From Holophagales bacterium UBA5704 (lineage in GTDB: Bacteria > Acidobacteriota > Thermoanaerobaculia > Multivoradales > UBA5704), in contig DIHE01000150.1 in assembly GCA_002420005.1 (NCBI GenBank), positions 21,101 to 51,453 on the forward strand: DNA of 30,353 bases, given 5' to 3'. Positions 8,701 to 15,032 of this stretch are shown one piece after another (the stretch's first letter is position 1; each line of letters begins with the position of its first letter). The notes below the pieces were generated by a model, which was not told the origin of the DNA, did no database searches, and saw only the letters and a program-made list of their open reading frames with translations. The position numbers were made by a program, and so were the translations under genes.

Positions 8701-8978
8701 GCGGCGATCTCATCGTCCATCCGGATGCCGTTCGGGCCGTCCACGTGCAGGACCTCGCTCCCGTCCGGAGCGAGCAGGTCGACGCGGACGTCGGCGAGTT
8801 GGTGGACCACGGCGCGCACGAAGTCCCCGGCGGCGAGCCGCACGGTCTGCTCGGGGTCCGTGTCGCGCGGGCTGCAATGGCCGCCGGCCAGGACGGCCAT
8901 GGCGCCGAGCGCGGGCAGGAGCAGCCGACGGACGCCGGAGGTCCGCGATGGGCGCCAGGAGAGGCGGCTGTAGGTCAT
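5766..8978 (-). CDS. Exported TPR-CHAT cysteine protease
   Basis: A 1070-residue protein. Residues 15-35 form a signal peptide (VRRLLLPALGAMAVLAGG) ending near Cys36; a lipoprotein is possible, but the residue before this Cys is His, unlike a normal lipobox. Residues 45-110 resemble a PPC-like beta domain (LAAGDF, DLLAPDGSEV, AGTYRI). About 150-580 holds a run of tetratricopeptide repeats (LNNLGYVHTDLGDHELAIQL, WNNLGSIHHFLGSWDEAVAC). The C-terminal part is a CHAT peptidase domain of the caspase clan with the catalytic pair visible: His929 in HFATHG and Cys979 in LSACRTALG, followed by RGEGLIGLTRGFMYAGA. So it should be active, cleaving after recognition through the TPRs. It is the first gene of the minus-strand operon and overlaps the ECF sigma gene by four bases. 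The start has no strong ribosome binding site. Confidence 0.9.
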   Translation of the reverse strand: MTYSRLSWRPSRTSGVRRLLLPALGAMAVLAGGHCSPRDTDPEQTVRLAAGDFVRAVVHQLADVRVDLLAPDGSEVLHVDGPNGIRMDDEIAAVAEQAGTYRIKMRGCPPDTPPAQCFTLRLDPPRPATAADHRRAAAIRATQEAVDWMPQRDLQKQLVARRRSLKLWQEVGDPAREAEELFQLGVVEQLLAQPVPAAEHLEAAAALYASLQRPAEEALAFNEAGGARESAGAVDRAQENFHRALAIGRRSGVPQQEQEALNRLGLLLNELGERQTALAYLQEALQLAPKVPGPGLARILNNLGYVHTDLGDHELAIQLHRRALAVPGASLPDQATAWNNLGSIHHFLGSWDEAVACYGEAIALNRKLGDLYRLAATLNNLGIARHYSGQYEASRAAYAESLALARQENNVEAQIQAANNLALLLEQRLGRPAEAIEHWRTVVRLASSRPTRDYLATAAQAFIERTERRLPEARRTLQEAIRLARRRAELRFAADLTLQLARVERELGDLPAAVRHSQEAVESIESRRKSVVSFERRAFVLAATQTHYQAYVRNLMELHAQRPNAGWDARALAVSEQARARGLLDLLGEAGAGLRSGVPPQVLAAEKTARARLRELDRQHMELVHQGAGPQEIKQSAVRLRAAGASLEEAETAVRESSESYAGLTTQPLDLRAIRREVLSARTLLLEYSLGEDKSYLFAVTPGGIRSFELPGRGPIEEAARSFYQALTARNDPGAEGRTAAEASRIDTAADRRGLALSRMILGPVESLLADHVLLVVADGMLQYVPFPALPLPSRPGKRLLDHHQTVSLPSASTLATLRRQLQGRPAAPRLLAVLADPVFRDDPRLARRPPGKERPVQIAQRREAPIRENGAEDQLGLPPLPFAAEEAKSLLDLVPASGRLAALGFDASYARATSGELAGYRYVHFATHGLLDSRQPKLSKLALSQFRADGRPQGESFLRLADIYNLKLNADLVTLSACRTALGKDVRGEGLIGLTRGFMYAGAARVLSSLWSVEDRATATLMKSFYRHLLLDKLPAAEALRRAQLTVSGDPRTRSPYYWAGFSLQGEWQ

Positions 8979-9087
8979 TCAAATTCTCGAACCGGCCGCG
9001 GTGGCCGGGGGGACAGGAGCCGGCAGCATTCTACCTTTCCTTCCCGGGTGCATTCCAGCAAGCCCGGCGCCGGGTTAAGCTGCGGCG

Positions 9088-10209
9088 GTGAGCGATCCGG
9101 GCCCGCCGCCGGCCGAGACGGCCGCACCCCGCCGCGTTCTGCATTGCGACATGGATTGCTTCTATGCCGCGGTCCACATGCGGGACGATCCGGCCCTGCG
9201 CGGCCGGCCGGTGGTGATCGGAGGCCGGCCGGAGGGGCGGGGGGTGATCGCCGCCGCCAGCTACGAGGCGCGCGCCTTCGGCGTCCATTCCGCCATGCCC
9301 TCCTCGCGCGCCGTGCGGCTGTGCCCGGACCTGGTCTTCATCCCTCCGGACTTCCGCCGCTACAGCCGCGAGTCGGAGAAGATCTTCGCCATCTACCGGG
9401 AGATCACCCCCCTGGTCCAGGCGGTGTCGATCGACGAGGCCTACCTGGACGTCACCGAGCACCTGGGTGCCTGGGGGACCGCGACGGCGGTGGCGAAGGA
9501 GATCCGGCGCCGGGTGCGCGACGAGCGGGGGCTCACGGTGTCGGTCGGGGTGGGGCCGAACCGGCTGATCGCCAAGATCGCATCCGACTTTCACAAGCCG
9601 GACGGCCTGACCGTGGTGCCGCCGCAGAAGGTGCAGGCGTTTCTCGATCCCCTGCCGGTGCGCCGTCTGCACGGCGTCGGGCCGGCCACCGAGCGCGCCC
9701 TGGCCGACCTGGGGGTCCAGACCGTGGCCGACCTGCGCGCCCGGGCGCGAGAAGCCCTGGCCGACCGCTTCGGTCTGAAGCTGGGCCGTCTCCTCTGGGA
9801 GTTCTCGCGGGGCCTCGACGACCGGCCGGTCGAGACCCACCGCGAGCGCAAAAGCCTGGGGACCGAGAACACCTACCCGGCCGACCTGCGCGATCTGGCG
9901 GCGATGGACGAGGAGCTCGACCGCATGGCCGCCGAGGTGGCGGCGGGATTGGCGCGCCGCGAGCTCGCCACCTGCACGGTGACCCTGAAGGTGCGCTACG
10001 ACGACTTCACCACCCTCACCCGCTCGCGCACCTTCACCTTCCCCGTCTGCTCCGCCGGCCCGATCGCAGCAGCGGCCCGCGACCTGTTACGCAAGACGGA
10101 CGCGGCGGCGCGCCCCGTCCGCCTGCTGGGCGTCACCGCCTCGAACCTGCTGCAAGGGCAGATGGAGCAGCTCTGGTTGTTCGAGGAGCCGGCGGCGCGC
10201 GTAGAATGA
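9088..10209 (+). CDS. dinB: DNA polymerase IV (Y-family)
   Basis: A 373-residue translesion polymerase, full length for the family. The palm domain carries Asp21 in HCDMDCFYAAV and Asp116-Glu117 in VSIDEAYLD, the three metal-binding acids. Tyr26 sits at the steric-gate position that keeps out ribonucleotides. A helix-hairpin-helix (LHGVGPATERALADLGV) and a little-finger domain follow. The C-terminus QLWLFE fits the beta-clamp binding motif QLxLF. The start is GTG 9088; no good ribosome binding site is visible before it. It lies 7 bp upstream of the AI-2E transporter gene. No LexA-type box is evident in the upstream region. Confidence 0.95.
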   Translation: MSDPGPPPAETAAPRRVLHCDMDCFYAAVHMRDDPALRGRPVVIGGRPEGRGVIAAASYEARAFGVHSAMPSSRAVRLCPDLVFIPPDFRRYSRESEKIFAIYREITPLVQAVSIDEAYLDVTEHLGAWGTATAVAKEIRRRVRDERGLTVSVGVGPNRLIAKIASDFHKPDGLTVVPPQKVQAFLDPLPVRRLHGVGPATERALADLGVQTVADLRARAREALADRFGLKLGRLLWEFSRGLDDRPVETHRERKSLGTENTYPADLRDLAAMDEELDRMAAEVAAGLARRELATCTVTLKVRYDDFTTLTRSRTFTFPVCSAGPIAAAARDLLRKTDAAARPVRLLGVTASNLLQGQMEQLWLFEEPAARVE

Positions 10210-10216
10210 GCCGGCC

Positions 10217-11275
10217 ATGCCCGAGCCCAGCCCGTTCGTCGTCCGTTCTCCGGCGTTGACCGGTCTCTTCGTCCTCGCCCTCTTCTATACCCTTTGGATC
10301 GCCCGCGGCTTCTTCCTGCCGGTCGTCCTGGCCCTCCTGCTGAGCTTTCTGCTGAGCCCGGTGGTGCGCGCGCTGGGGAAGCTGCGCATCCCCCGGGGGC
10401 TCGGCGCCGGTCTGGTGATCTTCGTCCTCCTGGGCTCGGTGGCGGTGGGGGTCTACGAGCTGGCCGATCCGGCGATCGCCTGGGCCGAGAAGGCGCCGCG
10501 GCAGCTGCGCCGGCTGGAGCGCAAGCTGGTCAACTTGAAGAAGCCGGTGGAAACGATGACCAAGGCCACCCGGCAGGTGGAGAAGATGACCCAGGTGACC
10601 ACCTCCGGGCAGGAGACGCGCAAGGTGGAGGTGCAGGAGGACAGCCTCGGCGAGCGCATGTTCAGCCAGGCGACCGAGGTCACCGCCGGCGGTGCGGTCA
10701 CCGTCATCCTGCTCTTCTTTCTGCTCGCCTCGGGAGATCTGTTCCTGCACAAGCTGATCGGCGGGCTGCCCAGCCTGGAGGACAAGTCGCGCGCCGTGGC
10801 GATCGCCCGCCAGATCGAGCGCGAGGTCTCCGCCTACCTGGTGACGATCACCGGGATCAACCTGGGCCTCGGCCTCGCCGTCTGGGGCGCGCTGACCCTG
10901 GTCGGCGTCCCCAACCCGCTGCTCTGGGGGGCGTTGGCCTTCGTCGCCAACTTCATCCCCTATCTCGGGACGTTCCTGATGGTCGCGGTGCTCGCCATGG
11001 TCGGCTTCCTGACCTTCAACGACACCGCCCGCGCCCTGCTCGCGCCCGGCATCTTCCTCGCCCTGCATCTCCTGGAGAGCTACCTGGTGACGCCGCTGGC
11101 GGTGGGGCGGCGGCTGACCCTCCATCCGGTGATGATCTTCCTCGGGCTCACCTTCTGGGGTTGGCTGTGGGGGATTCCGGGGGCTCTCCTGGCGGTGCCG
11201 ATCCTGGTGGTCGTCAAGGTCATCTGCGACCACAGCGAGCCGCTGCGGCCGATCGGCGCCCTGCTGGGGGACTGA
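10217..11275 (+). CDS. AI-2E family transporter (PerM-like)
   Basis: A 352-residue membrane protein of the AI-2E/PerM family: two N-terminal transmembrane helices (LTGLFVLALFYTLWIARGFF and LPVVLALLLSFLLSPVV), a third at about residue 65, a charged central segment of about 90 residues (EKAPRQLRRLERKLVNLKK), then a C-terminal membrane part with NFIPYLGTFL and LESYLVTPLAVGRRLTLHP, both typical of the family. The family was named for a proposed role in autoinducer-2 export, and some members are sodium/proton antiporters; the substrate here cannot be told. It is probably co-transcribed with dinB and converges with the light-sensor operon, six bases from the last gene of that operon. Confidence 0.85.
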   Translation: MPEPSPFVVRSPALTGLFVLALFYTLWIARGFFLPVVLALLLSFLLSPVVRALGKLRIPRGLGAGLVIFVLLGSVAVGVYELADPAIAWAEKAPRQLRRLERKLVNLKKPVETMTKATRQVEKMTQVTTSGQETRKVEVQEDSLGERMFSQATEVTAGGAVTVILLFFLLASGDLFLHKLIGGLPSLEDKSRAVAIARQIEREVSAYLVTITGINLGLGLAVWGALTLVGVPNPLLWGALAFVANFIPYLGTFLMVAVLAMVGFLTFNDTARALLAPGIFLALHLLESYLVTPLAVGRRLTLHPVMIFLGLTFWGWLWGIPGALLAVPILVVVKVICDHSEPLRPIGALLGD

Positions 11276-11281
11276 GCCCGG

Positions 11282-11473
11282 TCAGGTGCCGGTGGACGGC
11301 CGGCGCTGCGCAGCTGGGGTGGCGGGGGCGGCCTCCCCCTCCTCGCCATCCCAGGGAAAGTCCTCGAACCACCGCGCCGTGGCCACCAGCGGCGACAGGA
11401 TCCGCCGGGTGGGGTCGAAATCCCAGCGCACGCCATCCAGGGCATCGGCCAGGGTCACCGGTCGCTCGCTCAA
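11282..11473 (-). CDS. Small 63-residue protein, last gene of the light operon
   Basis: A short frame that begins with TTG at 11473, overlapping the stop of the PYP-like gene by four bases (TTGA), and ends with TGA at 11282-11284; GTG 11458 gives a 58-residue alternative. The product has a conserved-looking acidic/aromatic core (DGVRWDFDPTRRILSPL, then ARWFEDFPWDGEE) and a loose proline-rich tail. I do not recognise a family. The four-base overlap and the same strand suggest it is translationally coupled to the PYP-like gene. It could be a chance frame in GC-rich DNA, but the W/D/F-rich composition is unlike the antisense shadows here. Confidence 0.45.
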   Translation of the reverse strand: MSERPVTLADALDGVRWDFDPTRRILSPLVATARWFEDFPWDGEEGEAAPATPAAQRRPSTGT

Positions 11474-12468
11474 GCGGGGACCTCCACCGGTGTGGGCAGA
11501 CGGCCGCCGAGGGCGACGAGGAGGGCGGCGTCGGACGACCCCGGCTCCGGGCGCAGCAGCCGCTGCAAGCGGGCCTCGGTACCGGCGGCGAAGCGGCACG
11601 GCTCGCCGGCTGCGTGGCCGCAGGCGAGCTCCGCCGCCGAGAGCAGCCGGCCGGAGAGGTGGGAGAGAAATCCGGCGTGCAGGCCGGCCAGCACACCGCA
11701 GCACGGCCCTTCGCGGGTGTCGCCCAGCAACCCGGGGAACGGGCTGTCCTGGTGTTGGATCACCAGCAGGCCGCGTTGGCGGTGCTCGAACAGAACGTCG
11801 AAACGGCCCAGCCCGAGCCCGCCGAGCGAGCCGGAGAGGCACTCCAGGGCGATCTGCAGCTCCGCCTCCCGCAGGGTGACCCCGTAGGTCTGTTGGACCA
11901 GGCGCTCCACCCGCCGGGCATGGCGCAGGCCCCAGTCCCGCCCCAGACGGAGGAGGGCGTCCAGGCGCTGCGCCTCCGGCGCATGGCGCCAGAGGAGGTC
12001 GAGGGCGCACCAGAAGTCTTCGTTGACCAGGGTGACCGTCTGGCCGGCGGTGTCCTGGAGGCGGCCGGTCGCGGGGTCGGCCGAGACACCGGCGGTGAGC
12101 GGCAGGGCCAGGCGGCGCAGGCGGTTGACCGTGACGATCACCTCCTGGGCGAGCGGGGAGCGGATCAGACCGATGCGCACCGCCTGCGAGCCGTGGCGGA
12201 AGTGGAACTCGAAATCGAAGGTGAGCGAGGGCTCGGCGGTGTTCCCGGCGGCGAACTCGCGGAAACGCCCCTCGAACTCCTGCACCTGGGTGCAGGGGGC
12301 CACCTCGCGAAAGAAGCTGCGGCCGAGAACCTCCTGGGGGTCCTTGCGGGCCAGGTCGGCCTCGAAGCGGTTGTACTTGCGGATCGTGCCGTCCGGCGCG
12401 AGCGCGATGTAGCCGAACGGCAGAGAGTCGATTTCGGCCGCCGTCAAGGCGGAGAGGTCGTCACGCAT
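11470..12468 (-). CDS. PYP-like PAS domain fused to V4R-like domain
   Basis: A 332-residue, cytosolic, two-domain protein. Residues 9-110 align without gaps to photoactive yellow protein with a constant offset of ten: Tyr32, Glu36 and Cys59 correspond to PYP Tyr42, Glu46 and Cys69, the residues that hold and covalently bind the p-coumaroyl chromophore. The motif FFREVAPCT equals PYP FFKDVAPCT. PYP Thr50 and Arg52 are replaced by Ala40 and Lys42. The second domain (about 160-300) ends with a V4R-type signature: GVLAGLHAGFL and CGHAAGEPCRF, with Cys283 and Cys291. V4R domains bind small hydrophobic or tetrapyrrole-like molecules. It starts 3 bp after the PATAN gene with GGAG eight bases upstream. 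A light or redox sensor is inferred; chromophore binding is unproven and no chromophore-making enzymes are in the window. Confidence 0.75.
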   Translation of the reverse strand: MRDDLSALTAAEIDSLPFGYIALAPDGTIRKYNRFEADLARKDPQEVLGRSFFREVAPCTQVQEFEGRFREFAAGNTAEPSLTFDFEFHFRHGSQAVRIGLIRSPLAQEVIVTVNRLRRLALPLTAGVSADPATGRLQDTAGQTVTLVNEDFWCALDLLWRHAPEAQRLDALLRLGRDWGLRHARRVERLVQQTYGVTLREAELQIALECLSGSLGGLGLGRFDVLFEHRQRGLLVIQHQDSPFPGLLGDTREGPCCGVLAGLHAGFLSHLSGRLLSAAELACGHAAGEPCRFAAGTEARLQRLLRPEPGSSDAALLVALGGRLPTPVEVPA

Positions 12469-12471
12469 GGA

Positions 12472-13272
12472 TCAGTCTCCGGGCTCGGCGGCGAAGCCGA
12501 GCTCGCGGTAAAAGCCGAGAGAGGCGAGATCGTCCTGGACGGCTTCGGTCATGGCGCGCAGCCGGCGCGGCGAGAACCGGCCCGGCAGGGCGCGCTCCAG
12601 GAGGGCGAAAAGACGGAGGAGCCATTGCGCCACGCCGGACACGAGGAGATCGGGATCGACCCGGCCGAGCACCTCCTCTTCGGCCAGGGACGTGACGACG
12701 GTGCCGTCGGACGTGACCCGAAAAACCTCCAGGACCGGGTGCTCAGAGAGAAGGCCGCTGCGCGTCTCCTCCAGGCGGCGGGCGAGGAGGGCCGGTTCGA
12801 GATGCTCGGCGGCCGACACGGCGGCGACGTTGAGCAAGGTCAGCCCGCGGTGCAGGGCGAGGAGCGGGCGGGGCGGTGCCGGCGGAGGATCCGGGATGGC
12901 GGCGTGCGGTGGCGCCGCATCGCGCATCGCTTCATCGCGCCGGCGCATGGCCTCCAGAAGGAGGGCGGAGGTGGGCTCGAAGATGCGCTCGGGAACCGTC
13001 GCCGCCGTGAAGTCGGCCTCGAAGGAGCCGGTGTCCCAGAAAGCCATCTCATACACCGCCTCCCGGCCGCGGGCACCCCCGGAGATCTCCGCATCCACCA
13101 CCCGGCCGTCGTGCATCCACAGGCAGCCTTGGAGGCCGTTCTGGAACAGGAGGATGCGGCCGCTGCGGCGGCTCGCTTCCGCGGTCTGGAGCAGATCCGG
13201 CACGGAGAGCTGCTCCAGCGAGCCCGAGAGCGGGCGGGTTCCGGCAGGTGCGGTGGGCTGGAGGGAGGTCAT
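12472..13272 (-). CDS. PATAN (DUF4388) domain protein
   Basis: A 266-residue protein. Residues 14-90 form a DUF4388/PATAN domain: GSLEQLSVPDLLQTAEASRR, SGRILLF, GCLWMHDGRVVDAE and GREAVYEMAFWDTGSFEADF. This domain is known from cyanobacterial PatA-like phototaxis regulators and many gliding- or signalling-related proteins, where it mediates protein contacts. After a proline-rich linker (about 122-138) comes a C-terminal domain of about 120 residues that I do not recognise. ATG 13272 was chosen because a promoter (13294-13322) lies immediately upstream and the frame before it would cross that promoter. It lies between the B12-regulator and PYP-like genes, which suggests a role in passing on a light signal. 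Confidence 0.75.
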   Translation of the reverse strand: MTSLQPTAPAGTRPLSGSLEQLSVPDLLQTAEASRRSGRILLFQNGLQGCLWMHDGRVVDAEISGGARGREAVYEMAFWDTGSFEADFTAATVPERIFEPTSALLLEAMRRRDEAMRDAAPPHAAIPDPPPAPPRPLLALHRGLTLLNVAAVSAAEHLEPALLARRLEETRSGLLSEHPVLEVFRVTSDGTVVTSLAEEEVLGRVDPDLLVSGVAQWLLRLFALLERALPGRFSPRRLRAMTEAVQDDLASLGFYRELGFAAEPGD

Positions 13273-13293
13273 GGCTTCGTGCTGACGGAGGGG

Positions 13294-13322
13294 AGCGTAG
13301 GTTGTGGCTGTCCGAGTGTCAA
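13294..13322 (-). promoter_or_regulatory. Promoter of the PATAN/PYP genes with GACA boxes
   Basis: On the minus strand, TTGACA (13317-13322) and TACGCT (13294-13299) are separated by exactly 17 bp, in the 70-bp gap after the B12-regulator gene. GACA occurs at 13317-13320, inside the -35, and again exactly 11 bp upstream at 13328-13331; a third copy lies 8 bp downstream at 13309-13312. The predicted transcript starts some 15 nt before ATG 13272. The same 11-bp spacing occurs at the regulator's own promoter, so this is a likely site of CarH-like repression. Confidence 0.55.
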
Positions 13323-13342
13323 GATGCTGTCCAGGTTTCTGG

Positions 13343-14317
13343 TCAGAGAGCGACCGAGCGCAGCAGGTCCAGCTCCTCGCGCAGCTCGCGCAGGCTCTCC
13401 ACCCGGATGGCGCCGATCTCATCGAGAACGGTGGCGTATGCCGTGGCGGCGCGCCCGCCCACGATGAGCTCGGTGGTGCGCGGCAGGAGGCGGCGCAGGT
13501 GCCGCAGCTCCTCATGGAGCAGGGCGTCGTCCAGCGGATAAATGATGGACAACGCCACCGCCTTGGCGCCAAGCTGGACAGCGGCACCGGCGATCTCCTC
13601 GGCCGGCAGGTCGCACCCCAGATAGGTGACGCGCCAGCCGTCGGTGGCCGCGGTGGCCGCGGCGATCAGGGCGCCCAGCTCGTGGAGCTGGCGGGCCGGC
13701 GTGGTGACCAGCAGGAGAGGGCCGTTGGTCGAGGCGTGGAAGGCGGCACGCATGCTCCCCAGGAAGGAGCGGACGACGGCGGTCGCCATGTGCTCGTGGA
13801 CGGGCCGCAGCTCGCCGCGCTGCCACAGGTCGCCGATGCGGTGGAGGAGGGGGACCAGGAGGCTGTCCAGAAGATGGTGGCGGCTGAGCGCCACCATCGC
13901 GCGGGCGAGGTGCCGCTCCAGGTCCTGGATGTCGAGGCGCCGCGTGGCGGCGAGGCAGAGCTCCAGGTAGGGCTCGGCGTTGCCTTCCGGGGTGTTGGCC
14001 GACGGCGGCTGGGGAGGCGGGGCCTCGACGGCGGCCGGGAAGGGGCGCGCCGGCTCGCGGGCGATGATCGCCCGCAGCTCGTCGTTCGACAGGTGTGCGA
14101 TCTGCCCGATGCCGCGGCCGGTGGCCACTGCGCGCCGCAGGAGCAGGAGGCGCTCCACGTCGGCGTCCGAATAGAAGCGGCGGCGCGTCTGCGTCCGGCC
14201 GGGCGCCACGGCGCTGTAGCGCCGCTCCCAGGCCCGGATCAGGTCGGGCTTGAGCCCCGTCTTGCGCGCGATGATTCCGATGGAATGGCGGGCGGAAGAG
14301 GCTTCTTGCTGTTTCAC
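13343..14317 (-). CDS. CarH/LitR-type B12-dependent light-sensing repressor
   Basis: A 324-residue MerR-family regulator. The N-terminal winged helix covers about residues 12-75 (IGIIARKTGLKPDLIRAWERRY). A B12-binding cap domain (115-190) has Trp165 and Glu175-His176 in the W-x9-EH pattern characteristic of CarH/LitR photoreceptors. The Rossmann-like cobalamin domain (198-324) has His212 in QLHELG, the lower axial ligand position, plus YLGCDLP and ELIVGGRA. Known homologues bind DNA in the dark with adenosylcobalamin and fall apart in light, freeing the promoter. The start is GTG 14317; the promoter at 14326-14354 places the transcript start within a few bases of it. It is the first gene of the operon and probably represses itself and the PATAN/PYP genes. 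QLHELG replaces the more usual ExHxxG, a small change. Confidence 0.88.
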   Translation of the reverse strand: MKQQEASSARHSIGIIARKTGLKPDLIRAWERRYSAVAPGRTQTRRRFYSDADVERLLLLRRAVATGRGIGQIAHLSNDELRAIIAREPARPFPAAVEAPPPQPPSANTPEGNAEPYLELCLAATRRLDIQDLERHLARAMVALSRHHLLDSLLVPLLHRIGDLWQRGELRPVHEHMATAVVRSFLGSMRAAFHASTNGPLLLVTTPARQLHELGALIAAATAATDGWRVTYLGCDLPAEEIAGAAVQLGAKAVALSIIYPLDDALLHEELRHLRRLLPRTTELIVGGRAATAYATVLDEIGAIRVESLRELREELDLLRSVAL

Positions 14318-14325
14318 GAGGCGAA

Positions 14326-14354
14326 CTCTAACCGGGTTGTCCAGGAGTTGTCAA
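14326..14354 (-). promoter_or_regulatory. Autoregulated promoter of the B12-regulator gene
   Basis: On the minus strand, TTGACA (14349-14354) and TTAGAG (14326-14331) are separated by 17 bp. GACA boxes lie at 14349-14352, inside the -35, and at 14338-14341, exactly 11 bp apart. Since the -10 ends nine bases before the GTG start, the transcript should be almost leaderless. CarH-type operators are known to be 11-bp direct repeats overlapping the -35, which matches. Confidence 0.6.
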
Positions 14355-14373
14355 GATCTGGGCGGCAACTTCT

Positions 14374-14425
14374 CGACGTGTCGATTTCCGGGCGCAGAAT
14401 CGACACGTCAGCGGAACGTGTCGAT
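14374..14425 (+). repeat. 52-bp hairpin repeat, copy 1
   Basis: First copy of a repeat that matches copy 2 (15021-15072) at 48 of 52 positions in the same orientation. The core is GACGTGTCGATTT, loop CCGGGCGCA, then GAATCGACACGTC: a 13-base stem with a single T:G pair. A second stem follows, formed by ATCGACACGT and ACGTGTCGAT around a 7-base loop. Copy 1 ends directly at the first codons of the fic fragment, and the ATG at 14424 lies partly in the repeat. It begins 19 bp beyond the -35 box of the B12-regulator promoter. Confidence 0.8.
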
Positions 14426-14993
14426 GATGCTGGCCACCAAGGGGCCGGACCCGCTGGTCCGGATGGCCGCCCTCCACTACCAGTTTGAAGCCATCCATCC
14501 CTTCACCGACGGCAACGGCCGCACCGGCCGCATCCTCAACCTCCTCTACCTCATCCATGCCGGCCTGCTGGAGATCCCCGTCCTCTACCTCAGCCGGTTC
14601 ATCATCCAGAACAAGGCCGAGTATTACCGCCTGCTGCGCGGAGTCACCGAGAAGGGGGCCTGGGAGGAGTGGATCCTGTACATGCTGCGCGGCGTGGAGG
14701 AGACGGCGCTGTGGACGACCAACCGGATCCGCGCGATCCGCGACCTGTTCGACGCCACGGTCCTCCGCACCCGGCGGGAGCTGCCGAGGATCTACTCGAA
14801 AGAGCTGGTGGAGCTGATCTTCCGCCAGCCGTACTGCAAAATTTCATTCCTCGTGGACGCCGGGATCGCCCGCCGGCAGACGGCGTCGGCCTACCTTCAG
14901 GATCTCGAGGGCATCGGGCTCCTCACCGCGGAGCGCCGCGGCCGGGAGGTGGTCTACAAGCACCCGGCCCTCCTCGACGTGCTCACCGCCTGA
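14424..14993 (+). pseudogene. 5'-truncated fic gene (AMPylase family)
   Basis: The frame has the Fic active-site motif HPFTDGNGRTGR complete, preceded by RMAALHYQFEAI and followed by LYLIHAGLLEIPVLYLS and a C-terminal winged-helix region (ISFLVDAGIARRQTASAYLQ). Full-length members of this Fic group are about 360 residues; here only about 190 remain from ATG 14424. The N-terminal portion, including the first core helices and any inhibitory motif, is replaced by the 52-bp repeat, and homology starts about three to eight codons after it (LATKGPDPLVR). The remaining codons are intact. Fic proteins transfer AMP to target hydroxyls and often act as toxins. This is most likely a remnant, though a shortened protein made from ATG 14424 or 14427 cannot be excluded. 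Confidence 0.75.
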
Positions 14994-15005
14994 TCTGTCG
15001 ACGCC

Positions 15006-15032
15006 ATCGACACGTCGTCACGACGTGTCGAT
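15006..15032. repeat. Extra hairpin at the repeat copy 2
   Basis: ATCGACACGTCGT and ACGACGTGTCGAT, separated by one base, form a 13-bp perfect inverted repeat. Its right arm is shared with the 5' arm of copy 2. Copy 1 lacks this extra arm, so copy 2 is the longer version of the element. It starts 13 bp after the fic stop codon. Confidence 0.7.
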
